Assembly: GCA_964036195.1 (NCBI GenBank)
Contig: OZ038450.1
Location: 28,026,794-28,090,793, forward strand
Origin: Sphaerolaimus hirsutus
Taxonomy: Eukaryota; Nematoda; Chromadorea; Monhysterida; Sphaerolaimidae
DNA length: 64,000 nucleotides
Reading direction: 5' to 3'
The position numbers and the translations under genes were made by a program. The notes beneath the pieces were generated by a model. It made no database searches, was not told the origin of the DNA, and saw only the letters and a program-made list of their open reading frames with translations. Of the stretch, positions 1 to 10,130 are shown one piece after another; the first letter of the stretch is position 1, and every line of letters starts with the position of its first letter.

Positions 1-1190
1 AAAACCGGTTCTATCAAAGCTTTCAACATTTCAGGAGTACTACATCTTCAGAGAGCAGGAACTGTTGGGTGTCTTTGATAATTAGAAAACTGACGAATAG
101 TTGTTTCAAATTTTGTTGATTTTTCGCCACTGAATTTAATTAGTCCACGGCTAGGTATCAATCGGGTTTCGGTATTTTTTGCATTTTGTATTTTTCTCGT
201 TTTGTTGCGTCACGATTGCTCAGTTTTTTTAAAATAGAATTTTGAGAGTTGCTGGATTTTGTCTAGAAAATCTGTGAAGCTTTAGGATGTTTGATTAGGT
301 TGCAAATTTTCATTCCGAATAAACTATGTGTGCGAAATATGCGAAACTATAAATGCGCGAAATCAGAAAAATGGAGTTTGACGCGAATTAAGAAAAAAAT
401 GGCTTCATTCAGATGGAATGGCCCCACACACCCTAGTTGACATCGACACCAAATGTCAACTGGTTCCGTTCCCAATTCAAAGCTTGCGTTTGAACGTCGT
501 TCGTCGGCTCGTCAGCAAGCTTTGTATCGGGAACGACACCAGTTGACATTTGGTGTCGATGTCAATTAGCGTGTGTGGGCCCAATATGGTAGACACTTCA
601 TTGTAGTTTGCCGTCGGTTGACTGCGCATGCCGAACTGAATTAAGCGGAAAAATTGTTAATGTGACCGCAACATCAAAACTTCAGTGTACGGAGCAGACT
701 GAGTAAAATTTGAGTGGGCTAATTTTCATTTTACGTAATTACGTAAGATAAAAAATCAGCGAAAACTGCGGCTACCCTCGCACGAGCATGGTGACTCGAC
801 AATTTCAAATTCACGCTAAACGTTCCGTTTTACAAGACTTTCGAAACGCGTTCATTGCATAATTACGCAGTGCGTCTGCACACATTGAAGTTTGCGCACA
901 GACATTTTAAACAGACATGACCTTTCCCGCGTGCGCCACCGCGATAAAGCCAAAATGGCCCTACGCACAGTACACACCAGTTGACGACGACCAAATGTCA
1001 ACTGGTTCTCATCCCAATTCGAAGCTTGGAGACGAACGACGTTCAAATGCAAAGGTGTTGAATCGTGTTGTGTTGAAAACATTACAGTACGTGCGTAGTG
1101 TTACTCTGCAGCAAGCTTCGAATTGGGATGGGAACCAGTCGACATTCAGTGCCGTTGTCAACTGGTGTGTGCGGGACCAATAGATCACAA
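1..1190. repeat. Region downstream of loqs with two long-inverted-repeat MITEs
   Basis: No coding exon is supported here. The stretch holds two palindromic MITEs, about 420-581 and 958-1178. Each begins and ends near GGCCC..CACAC and carries arms around TTGACATCGACACCAAATG and its complement. The second lies just past the loqs stop codon and may be transcribed in its 3' UTR. The rest is AT-rich sequence in which I see nothing. Further copies of the same family lie near 45962-46134 and 47216-47385. Confidence 0.6.
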
Positions 1191-4100
1191 TCACCCATCC
1201 GCTGACTCGCCCATCGCAATAACATCGCCACTATCCTTGCGATTTTTCGTAGCGGCAAACTTTTGCTGCCGCTGCGAAATATTTTGCGCCGCGCCACCGT
1301 CGATTTTGTGCATCAACTTCAGATAAATTATTGCGTTTTTTGCCGCCTCGTATTTGGCGCCCAGGGAAGAGATTTTATTAGCCCGACACGTTTTTTTGTC
1401 GAGCGGCCCGATTGCAAAAATTGTAAATGACCTGGTGAATAACTAACGTGCCTGAGTAAACACTAGTTTACAGAAATTTCAAAAGTTTCGGAAACAGATT
1501 ATCCAGCTTTGAGTTTATGGAGTACCTATGTCATGACTAGGGTTGGAAAAAACGTTTTTTACGCCACGTTTTTTTTAAAGCTCCCATATATGTTCCTGGG
1601 TCAACATATATAGGTATATCAGACAAGTGACAATACTCTGTGATGTTATACATGACCATATAATGGCTGTGGAGCCATGGGATAGCATAATAAGTGGTGA
1701 TTTGTGTCAAAAATGTCCATGTTTTGTCGACATGTTCATATATCGCCTTATAGTCGAATGTTCGTGACTTCAAGTGGAGTTTGGCACGGAATAGTGATCA
1801 AACAAAGTTATAATAGGAGGTCGTTACTTTGGGAGTGAAGTTACACACTGTGGAGGTACATGGAAGCACATTACCTCAATATTATCTACTACAGCAACAT
1901 GGACGGCTTATTCACCCATGGTAGCACATAGACATGGATGCTTTGATACTAAAAATGCAAAAACGGCAAAAACGTTTCGGACCTCGTGTTTAAAAAAAAC
2001 GTTTAAAAAAAAATCGGCCAACCCTAGTCATGACTGTAGTTGACTGACACTCATTCTGGTAAATTGATATACGTTCAAAGCTGATTTCAGAGTTCTCGCA
2101 AAAAATTAAATTTCGATAACCACTAGTGTAAAGGTGTAGAGCCTTTTATAAACATTTATGAAATATTTGAGAAACCTCATTTTAATCGCTATTGTCGCTA
2201 TTTTAATCGCTTTAACATCATTGTCTGAACCTCATTTTAATTAATAGATATTTTCAGAAACAGTAAAAATGAAATGACGTCCCCACTTCTACATTTATGA
2301 TATAGGTATAAAAGTTGAGTAAAGTGTCATCCAAAAACCTCGCCTGATTTGGAAAATTTGACAGTGTGCTCGAATTGAGTACCACTGTGAGCGAATAAAA
2401 AAAAATTACAGCCCAGGCCTTCATAACAAGCCAATACTGTATCCAAAACTATCGCTGCCCTTTTCAACTTACCTAAATAGTTCATCAAACACAACATTCA
2501 ACATCTCAAATCGGGTCGCCCGACAAAAAAAATATCGGGCAAATTAAATCGCCCACCAGTTCATTGTAGCCCGTGCCGAAACTGACAGCCACGGGGGACG
2601 AGGGCAACTGCACCAGACACTGGTATTTGCCTGCGGATTGAGGGCACTTTGAGATGTTATCAGAGATAACAGAGTTGTTAAAAGTACTGAACTTTTTTCA
2701 AAGTAAACGGAAAGCGGAAAATGGAAAGGGTAAAAAATGCGCTGCCGGAAAACGGAAAATGGAAAGGGTAAAAAATGCGCTGACGGAAAATGGAAAGGGT
2801 AAAACATTTATCGGCCGGAAAACGGAAACGGAAAGGGTAAAAATTTTAATCTGCCAGAAAACAAAAACGGAAAGGGTAAAAAAAATTTATCGGGCAGAAA
2901 ACGGTAAAATGAAACACCGGAAAACGGTAAGCGAAATTTGCACGGAAACATAAAAAGTTAACAAAATTGTGCTAGAAATGGAAAAATTAACATCTGCACA
3001 GACACGTATCCAGCATTTTTGAGCAGGGGGCTGTTTGTTTCCGGAGGCCGGCGAGCGGGGGGGGGGGAGCCTCCCCCCCCCCAAATTTTAAGTATACAGT
3101 GGCGGAATGGCCCCATGACGCTGGCGCCATTAGTAGGCGCAACGCCATGGCGCCATTGGCGTTGGCGCCAGCGCCTTGAAACGCTGTATATGTATGTAAA
3201 TATACATACAAATACAGCAAACAGCACACAATTGAGTATGTTCGTAACGATTTCGGCCACAGGGTGCAAATCTGTAGATAATATTTACATCACGTCTGGT
3301 GAAAAATGCGCGCTAGCGCGCAAAAATTTTTTACGCTGACGTTGAAAAAGTGCCATTTTCCGGTCACTTTTTTGTCTCAGCCTGGGAGGGGGGGGGGGGG
3401 GCTGCCCCTGGATACGGCCCTGCACCTGCATGCAGGTTTGCCTGTTTAGCTATGATTGTGGTAGCTGTATAGTTTTGAATTTTTGATTGTACCAGTGTAC
3501 CTTTACTTGTACTGAGCATCTGAACTGAACCAGAAAAAAACCATTAATGGTCCGTAAAAATGGAAATGGATCTAACCGGAAAACGGGAAAATGGACCGGA
3601 AAAAACAGAAATGGATCTAGCCGGAAAACGGAAAAATGGTCCGGAAAAATGGAAACTGTAACAAATTTTAGCCCACGTAAAAAGGGAAGAGTAAAAAATT
3701 TTCAGCTGCCGGAAAACGGAAAGGGTATAAGTTTTCAGCAGCCAGAAAACGGAAAGGGTAAATTATTCGAAATTATTCATATCACTCGAAATCAGTGACG
3801 CCAAGCACCAATGACGCCATGGCGTGGCGACTACTAATCGCGCCAGCGCCATGGCGCCATTCCGCCACTGTATACGTAAAATTTTAGGGGGGGCTGAGCC
3901 CCCCCCCCCGCTCGCCGGCCTACGTAAACAAACAGCCCCCCCCCCGCTCGAAAATCCTGGATACGTCCCTGCTCGAAATCGATAGCTATCGAAATCTTCG
4001 TTTCCCTTCGCAGTTATATATTTTCTGATCTCCAAAATTACGATCGTTCAAGTGAAAACCCCCCAGTTGAAGGGGAAAGTAGCCAAATAATTTGCCTCGG

Positions 4101-7100
4101 TGTCAACCCCCCACCCTCAATTAGGTTCTCGCCCACAAACCATCTCTGGATATCTGCGGCTCGCCGGGCACATTCTGTATAGGAAAATACTCTGGTTCCC
4201 CGGCGTAGCGCGCGTCGGTCCTGCAAAAATCCAGTAGCAACTGCACACCCCTTGGGCCGGGCTCGCTGGACTCGTTGAAGGTGTGCAGCATGTCGGATAT
4301 ATTTTGGGGGTCCCTTTCGGAATCGTTGACGCGTTTCGTGGATTCTCCAACGATGTCGTTTCTGTGTATTTGGTTTATTGGGGGTTTCGGATGAATAGTT
4401 ATCGGGGACAGTATTTTTTGGGGGAATTTTTTGACATCGAACGTTTTGAAAACGTATTGATTGGCGCAAACAGCCAACCGAATTTGCTCACATAATTCTA
4501 TCGGAGAATTAATTTCGCGCCTGACTTTTTGAGGGGGGGGGGCTATTCAAGAAAGTTAATCATTTAAGGGGCAATTATTGTTCGTCGAAGCATGTTTATA
4601 ACAACTCATTTCATGAACTATGCTTTATAAAAAAATAAATATGCCATTTTTATCCAAATTGGACACAACAAATTTATCAAATGCCTAACGGGGGAATTAT
4701 TCAGGGGGATATTATTTTTACCTCACGGGAGCAAGGGAGCATTTTTTCAAGGGGGAAAATAGTTCGCGGGAATCAAACGATGTCAAATTGACAATGTCTT
4801 TTCAGAAGTAGCGTTGGAGCGATTACGCCGCCCGAAATTGCTCCAAAAAACCATTGCAATTCCAACAGAGAAAATTTACAGTCCCATACAGTTTACCAAC
4901 CCCGTTTTCAGCACCGGGTTTAACGGTGTAAAAAAGCGCATAATCAACAACCCCCAAACCCTAACCCCAGCACAGTGCTATTTTCAACAGCGGCTGCAAG
5001 TTGTTCGTGTCGCTGCTGCGCGGCTGCGGCAAGCTGTTCGTCCAGTTCGGTGTCCACCACGTTGTCGCCGATTTCCGCCTGTAAAATGAGAGGGCGAGGA
5101 CTCCGTGCGCATGTAAACTCGGTGCCCATGTAGACCCGGTGCCCATCTAGCGCTAACCCGGTGCCCACGTAGACTCGGTGCGCATGTAGAGCCCTGGACA
5201 TTACCTGGATACCATAATACCTGGACATTCGGGTATTTATACTTACGTTTACATTTATGTTTCCAAAAATACCATTAGTTTTTTCCTGGCACAACTACCC
5301 GGGTACCAGAGAAAACGTGATCAATAAGTTATTTATGGTCAATATGTAAAAAACGTGTTAACCCACCCTTGGCAAAAATTACTTAAATTTTTCAAAGCAC
5401 TTCTCGAAATTTTTACGTTTACGTTTTCCAAAAATACCAGTATCTTAACGACACTGTATTGTACTCATATGGGTATGGTTGCGCATGTAGACCCAATGCA
5501 TATGAACCCGGTCCCCATGTAGACCTGTGCGCATGTACGCTTGAACAACATGCGCACCGGGTCTACATGGGCACTGGGTAGAAATACATGGGCACCGAGC
5601 CTACATGCGCACCGAGTTTACATGCACACCGGCACAGACCCAATGAGAGTTGGGGGGGGGGGGGTTCAGGGAGTAGTGACTAAACATTTTCATTTAAGCT
5701 AAGCCTCAGAAAAGACAAATAGGTGAATTTTTAGATCTGGACTAGACCCCAGCTTATTAGTGATAATTATGAGTGATAACATTTTTTTGAGGAATTTTCT
5801 TTCATTTATAAGTCCACCGGTTCCTCCGTTTCTTCCCACAATTTCCCTACACTTTTTCTGTCACTTATCAAATTTTAAAACTGTATCCGAAAACTCACTC
5901 TAATCTCAGGATCCATACTTTCCGAGGGGCCAGCGATGAAAGTTTGCCATTCCGCATCTTGCCCAGCCTCCATTTTCGCCTGGGTACTTTCAATGTGAGA
6001 AAGCATGCATTCGGCTGCCAACTTTTTGGCTTGTTTTTTGGTTCGACCCTCGCCTGTTTTTTAAAAAAAGAGTGTTGTTTTAAAAAAATACTTTTTGAGC
6101 AGGTTAAAATCTTGAGGGAAAGGGAATGATTGTGTGGGGAAATGCGGCTGTTTAACGAAACTCATTATCAGGTCAAAGTTATGAACCTTGTCAAGCGATA
6201 AAAAGTGACAAGCGACAAGTGAGGAGTTTTTGTATGAGGAGTTTTTGTATGGGGATTTAGCCATTTCCCTATAAATTTATAACGAGTTTCGGATGGTTAG
6301 TTTTTTCAGTGGAGACATCAAGTTATACGTGAAAAATATGATAGATATTTATGGAGTTATCGAGTTTCGAGTGAAAATTCACCATTTTGATGGTGGAGAT
6401 ATCGAGTTTCGGATGAAATTTTACATTTTTTTTCAAAAATCGGTGTCTCTGTATCTCGGGAATGAGATATTTATGTAAAAAAAATTTTTGAAGAAAAAAG
6501 TATATATATATTTATAAATCAGATATGCACTTAACTCAATTTTTGTCACTTTGGTCGTAATCGAGTTACGGAACCAAACGCCTCAAGTGACAAAGTAATT
6601 GTCACACATAACCTTGTCACCCATCACCAAATCACTTTTCACAGAATCACTTTCCTATTACATAAGTACAACTTTTCTTCTGTCTTCAGAAGTTACTTAC
6701 CAACTTAACTAAGTAACAAACTTCACCTGGCTAACCCCATGTGAAAAATGAAGTTCAGCAAGAATAACAAAATTGATCAAAAATGTGCAAACCTTGTCGC
6801 GTTTGTCTCGTGCCCACGGCTACAGTAACCACGAATACCTTCTCACTTGGCACTCGGCCAGGTTTTTCCTCACAATTATAAGTTGGCGCTGGCAGTCTCA
6901 ATTTTTGACACCTGCGAAGTCAAAACGCGTTTGTACTTTGTATAGATATTACTGTATTTTCGAAAAAGTCGCCGGGGGGGTTATTTTTTCGTCAGAACAT
7001 TTCAAAGGTGGAGTTAATCGATGGGGGGGGGGGGGTAATTCAAGGAGGTAGGGTTGGGAAAAAAACGTTTTTTTTAACTCGATGTTGTTGTTTTTTTAAA

Positions 7101-9531
7101 CGTTTTTTTTTTTTTTAAACGTTGTTTTTTTTTAAAAAAAACGTTTTTTTTAAAAGCTCCCAGATATGACCTAGTGTCAACATATATAGGTATATCAGAC
7201 ACTGGCAATACTCTGTGATGTTAAATATGACCATATAATGGCTGTGGAGCCATGGGATAGCATTATAAGTGGTGATTTGTGTCAAAAATATCCATTTTTC
7301 GTCAACATATCGTTCGTATATCGCCTTATCGTCGAATGTTCAAGACTTCAGGTAAAGTTTGGCACGAAATGGTGATCAAACAAGGTTATAAAAGGAGGTT
7401 GTTACTTTGGGAGTGAAGTTACACACTGTGGAGGTACATGGAAGCACATTACCTCAATATTATATATTACAGCAACATATGTCGGCTTATTCACCCATGG
7501 TAGCACATAGAAATGGATGTTTTGATACTAAAAATGCAACAAAACCAATGAAAACAACCACCAATGTCAATTTGTGTGTGAAATTGCGCGCTTGCGTGCA
7601 AAAATTTTGCAAAATACCCAGTGCTTAGTACTAAAAATTTCGGCCGATGTTTTTTTTTTAAAAAAAACATTTCGGACGTCATGTTTTTTTAAAAAAAAAC
7701 GTTTTTTTTATTTAAAAAAAACGTTTAAAAAAAAACATCGGCCAACCCTAGGAGGGGGAGTTGTTTTTTTAGTAGAATATTCAGTACATAAGTACGTACG
7801 TCGCCGCTGTAGGTAAAGCATTCTTTTGTGTTTACGTTGCACACGCTGCACTGCATTTGCATTAGATGAATCAGAGACCATGGCTTTTGGGGTCTGCCTG
7901 GCTTCATCGAAATGTTTTTTTTAATGTGACATGACTTGTTTGCATCGAGGATAGTGGGGTTTTTCGAGGGGGAGTGGTATTTTCTCCTCACGCTAGCAAG
8001 AAGGGGGGAGTTATTACAGGGGGACTTATTCGAGGATTTACGGCAGTTACATTTCTACTCAACTAATTAACCGTGTGTATTTCTTGGTGGGTACCATTTC
8101 ATTCGAATGCACACTAAATCACACATTAATTCAATATTTGAAAAAATAATTAAAAACCCACTTCAAATTCAGTTTGCTGACAGGTTCATTTCCGCCACCC
8201 GCAGATGTTGATGCATCGTTATCTCCCTGATTTATAGAAACACTTGCGAGCGCCTCAGATAATTCGGGCATATTTTCCACCAATTGCTGTCTGTGTAAAA
8301 TCATAGATGCGTAGATGTTTGTGTGGAGATTCGAAGAGGGGAGTAGATGACATTTTTCGCAGAATTTTTTGTAGATGTTGAGATGAAATTTTTTGGATAG
8401 ACAGTAAAAAATCAAATCATCGAAACCAAAATCTTTACGCCGCCGACAAAAGTGCATTAGAACAAATTGTCATTTGTCAATATTGTTGCGAATGAATTTG
8501 ATCAATGGTGTGTACGGCACAAACAGAGCATACGTTTTTATCCCAAACGGACTTTATACATTGTAAATTCCATCGATTTTACGACCCTAAATATTATCAC
8601 CCCAAAAACAGTCCAAACACACCCCACCGATTTTTTAGCCCTTCACATAATCATCCCCAAAACACCCCCCCCCCCCAACCCACAACCAAACCACCGCGCC
8701 CTCCCTATCCTCCACGGGCATGCGCCACTCCCCCCACTCGCCCCTGTCCACGACCTTCTGCATGACTCTGTAGGCGGCGATGTGCTTTGCGAGCTTCTTG
8801 TTGCGGCCGTGGCCGAGCGTCTCGTACACGCCGTTGTTCGAACCGTACACGGTGCACCGGTAGGCGAATTGCATCCGGGCTAGCTGGGGGGGGGGGGGTG
8901 TTTTTTATAACTTTTTATTGGGGGTGGTTGAAAAAAGGTTGTTTTTATGGGAGGGAGGAATTGAAGCGTGAGAATAAGAGTCACAGTTGATTATAGGAAG
9001 TATATTTTCTTTAACATTTATGTGTGTAATATTTTTATTTTTAAAATAACTTTTTTAAAGTATTTATTCTATACTTGTCACTCTCTATGGTTAAAAAATC
9101 AATTTTCTAGTTGCTTAAAATCAAATCCAGAGAAAACTAAATTTTCAAATCAATGATTTACCTATTATGAGTGGTGATTTAAACCCAAAAATTATATCGC
9201 CTCATTTCTATATCCACCTTCAACAAACGTTCTTGCCCTCAACAAGTTCAATTAGAAGTAGAATGCTGCTTTAAAAAGACTTAAAGTAAACGTTCACTTA
9301 ATCACAGTCATGTTTCGTGCTTCAGAAGCATGTTTCTTTAAAACTCTAAAAACATTTTGGCACAATTCCAAAACTCACTGTGCTCGCATCGGAACGAATT
9401 AATTGGTAGTCGGGCTGCGGCAATCCAAGTCGAGTGCATGATTCACTTAAAAATTGTATTGGCGTTTTTACTGGGACCAATGAGGGGTCAGATTCGGAAG
9501 CTGACGCCTGCGCTGGCGCACTTTCCGGCAT
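1191..9531 (-). CDS. loqs: Loquacious/TARBP2/PRKRA-type triple dsRNA-binding protein (9 exons)
   Basis: Probable Dicer-partner protein of small-RNA biogenesis, cytoplasmic. Exons (5' to 3'): 9379-9531, 8755-8883, 8162-8286, 6793-6911, 5899-6053, 4952-5078, 4141-4344, 2557-2630, 1191-1361; phases agree and give about 418 residues. dsRBD1 spans exons 1-2 (TPIQFLSESCTRLGLPQP, then FAYRCTVYG and NKKLAKHIAAYRVM). dsRBD2 spans exons 3-5 (EPVSKLNLK, TKKQAKKLAAECML). dsRBD3 spans exons 7-9 (LLLDFCRTDARYAGEPEY, KYQCLVQLPSSPVAVS, then YEAAKNAIIYLKLM), the non-canonical protein-binding type of Loqs and TARBP2. The exon 6/7 junction is the least certain: a donor at 4951 or 4973 is possible. Intron 8 has a GT donor but no AG acceptor, and its ends are transposon inverted repeats. 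Loqs, TARBP2 and PRKRA cannot be told apart without a tree. Confidence 0.87.
1362..2556 (-). mobile_element. Transposon-derived intron (introner-like) = loqs intron 8
   Basis: On the minus strand the intron opens GTGGGCGATTTAATTTGCCC and its other end, reverse-complemented, reads GGGAAGAGATTTTATTAGCCC. The match continues into a GTCGGGC..GCCCGA block, giving inverted ends of about 50 bp. The ends lie at the coding junction, with a 4-bp direct repeat CTGG on both sides. Removing it joins TGYNEL to GAKYEAAK in frame, restoring dsRBD3. No AG exists between an in-frame TAA and the coding restart, so the 3' splice site cannot be canonical. A 489-bp hAT-like element (1538-2026) is nested inside. 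ATPAF2 intron 2 carries the same family. Confidence 0.75.
1538..2026. mobile_element. hAT-like element, AACGTTTT-armed family (copy 1)
   Basis: Starts TAGGGTTGG and ends CCAACCCTA, flanked by a perfect 8-bp duplication GTCATGAC (1530-1537 and 2027-2034). Both arms are poly-T or poly-A runs broken by AACGTT. The interior is about 300 bp, non-coding, and nearly identical to that of the copy at 7049-7750. Non-autonomous. Confidence 0.88.
2690..3770. mobile_element. TTTCCG-armed element remnant, split by a hAT-like copy
   Basis: Two blocks of GGAAAACGGAAAGGGTAAAA-type repeats (about 2700-2960 and 3540-3770) surround an interior shared with the intact copy at 49566-50009 (GCAGGTTTGCCTG, then a GTAGCTGTA stretch). 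The left side begins near 2664 with AGAGTTGTTAAAAGTAC, the terminus of a different family (compare 10013), not with TAGGGTGTC. The right end is not recognisable. Interrupted by 2999-3422. Confidence 0.65.
2999..3422. mobile_element. hAT-like MITE, CAGGGACGTATCCAGG family
   Basis: Begins CAGACACGTATCCAG and ends CTGGATACGGCCCTG. Flanked by the near-identical 8-mers CATCTGCA and CACCTGCA (7/8). It contains G-rich and C-rich blocks next to the ends, a GGCGCC-rich segment and the palindrome TGCGCGCTAGCGCGCA at 3307-3322. Non-coding. Confidence 0.8.
3793..3971. mobile_element. Short CAGGGACGTATCCAGG-family deletion copy
   Basis: A 179-bp copy starting CAGTGACG and ending GGATACGTCCCTG, with a perfect 8-bp duplication CTCGAAAT on both sides (3785-3792, 3972-3979). 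The left arm was lost by internal deletion, but the right G/C-rich arm and the GGCGCC block remain. Confidence 0.8.
5097..5645. repeat. Inverted array of GGTGCCCATGTAGACCC-type units
   Basis: About four units of GGTGCCCATGTAGACCC run in one direction at 5097-5200. Their complements run back at about 5465-5640. Between them is an AT-rich stretch with ACGTTTACATTTATG-like repeats. Related units occur at 50655-50725 and 60960-61025. The ends look like those of a non-autonomous DNA element but I cannot fix a target duplication. It lies in loqs intron 5, upstream of exon 6 on the minus strand. Confidence 0.5.
6962..8035. mobile_element. CCGTAAATCCTCGAA-family MITE split by a hAT-like copy
   Basis: The left part (about 6962-7048) is a degenerate end with GGGGGGTTATTTTTTCGTC. 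The right part (7751-8035) ends GGGACTTATTCGAGGATTTACGG. The family resembles the TA-flanked MITEs at 15664 and 37905 but with AAATCC in place of ATTTCC. Split by the element at 7049-7750. Confidence 0.55.
7049..7750. mobile_element. hAT-like element, AACGTTTT-armed family (copy 2)
   Basis: Starts TAGGGTTGGG, ends CCAACCCTA, with long T/A arms interrupted by AACGTT. It is longer than copy 1 and keeps a segment with the palindrome TTGCGCGCTTGCGTGCAA (7584-7601). The target duplication is obscured because it landed in a G-rich stretch of another MITE. Confidence 0.75.
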
Positions 9532-9756
9532 TTTTATATTTTTGTTTTTAATTGTGAAATATTAAGGAAGGTTTGGATACGGACGAGTTGAATTGAGGAA
9601 AATCCTGAAAATGATTATTTTTCGCTATTTACATTAAATGCAGCTCAAATTTTGTACGATTTGTCTATAATTCGCAAAAAGGAAAACTGTAATAGCTGAG
9701 TTATTTTTGGGTTTTTTGTTTGTCATATGCTGGAACTGGGGCACTGAGCTTAGGAG

Positions 9757-10004
9757 CAGTGATGTAAAATCGCAATGGCGCTAGCGCCAAAGCAAAAAGC
9801 GCCATGGCGTTTTTGGCGCTTGGCGCTATCACGCTGTGGCGCCATTGGCGCTCGGCCCCGTGCCTATGAAAGGCGCCATGGCGCTTGGCGCTATATTTGC
9901 CGGGGGCCAGCAACAAAGTGCCTGACGCTGGCGCTGGGGGCTGAAGTCCGGAAAAGCGCCATGGCGCGCTTGGCACCAAAGTTCTGTCGCTTCTTACATA
10001 ACCA
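9757..10004. mobile_element. hAT-like element, GGCGCC-armed family
   Basis: Starts CAGTGATGTAAAATCGC and is filled with GGCGCC/CATGGCGC units. The right end is eroded (TTACATAACCA). The 8-mer CTTAGGAG flanks both sides (9749-9756, 10005-10012). The same 8-mer also flanks the next element, so two elements used one target site. Confidence 0.75.
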
Positions 10005-10130
10005 CTTAGGAGCAGAGTTGTTAAAAGTACCGAACATTTTTGAAAGTATACGTAAACGTAGAGTAATTATTTTTTACTCACCCCGTGGGTACAGAAAACT
10101 CAAAGTAAAGTTTTTACTTTTACTCATGAG

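Noticed and set aside
917..1183. Several overlapping short open frames at 852-1326
   Set aside because: They fall in a palindromic MITE and antisense to the last loqs exon, and no conserved domain is visible.
8467..8883. Pro/His-rich plus-strand open frame of 138 codons
   Set aside because: It is antisense to loqs exons 2-3 and adjacent C-runs; the minus strand carries the recognisable dsRBD.
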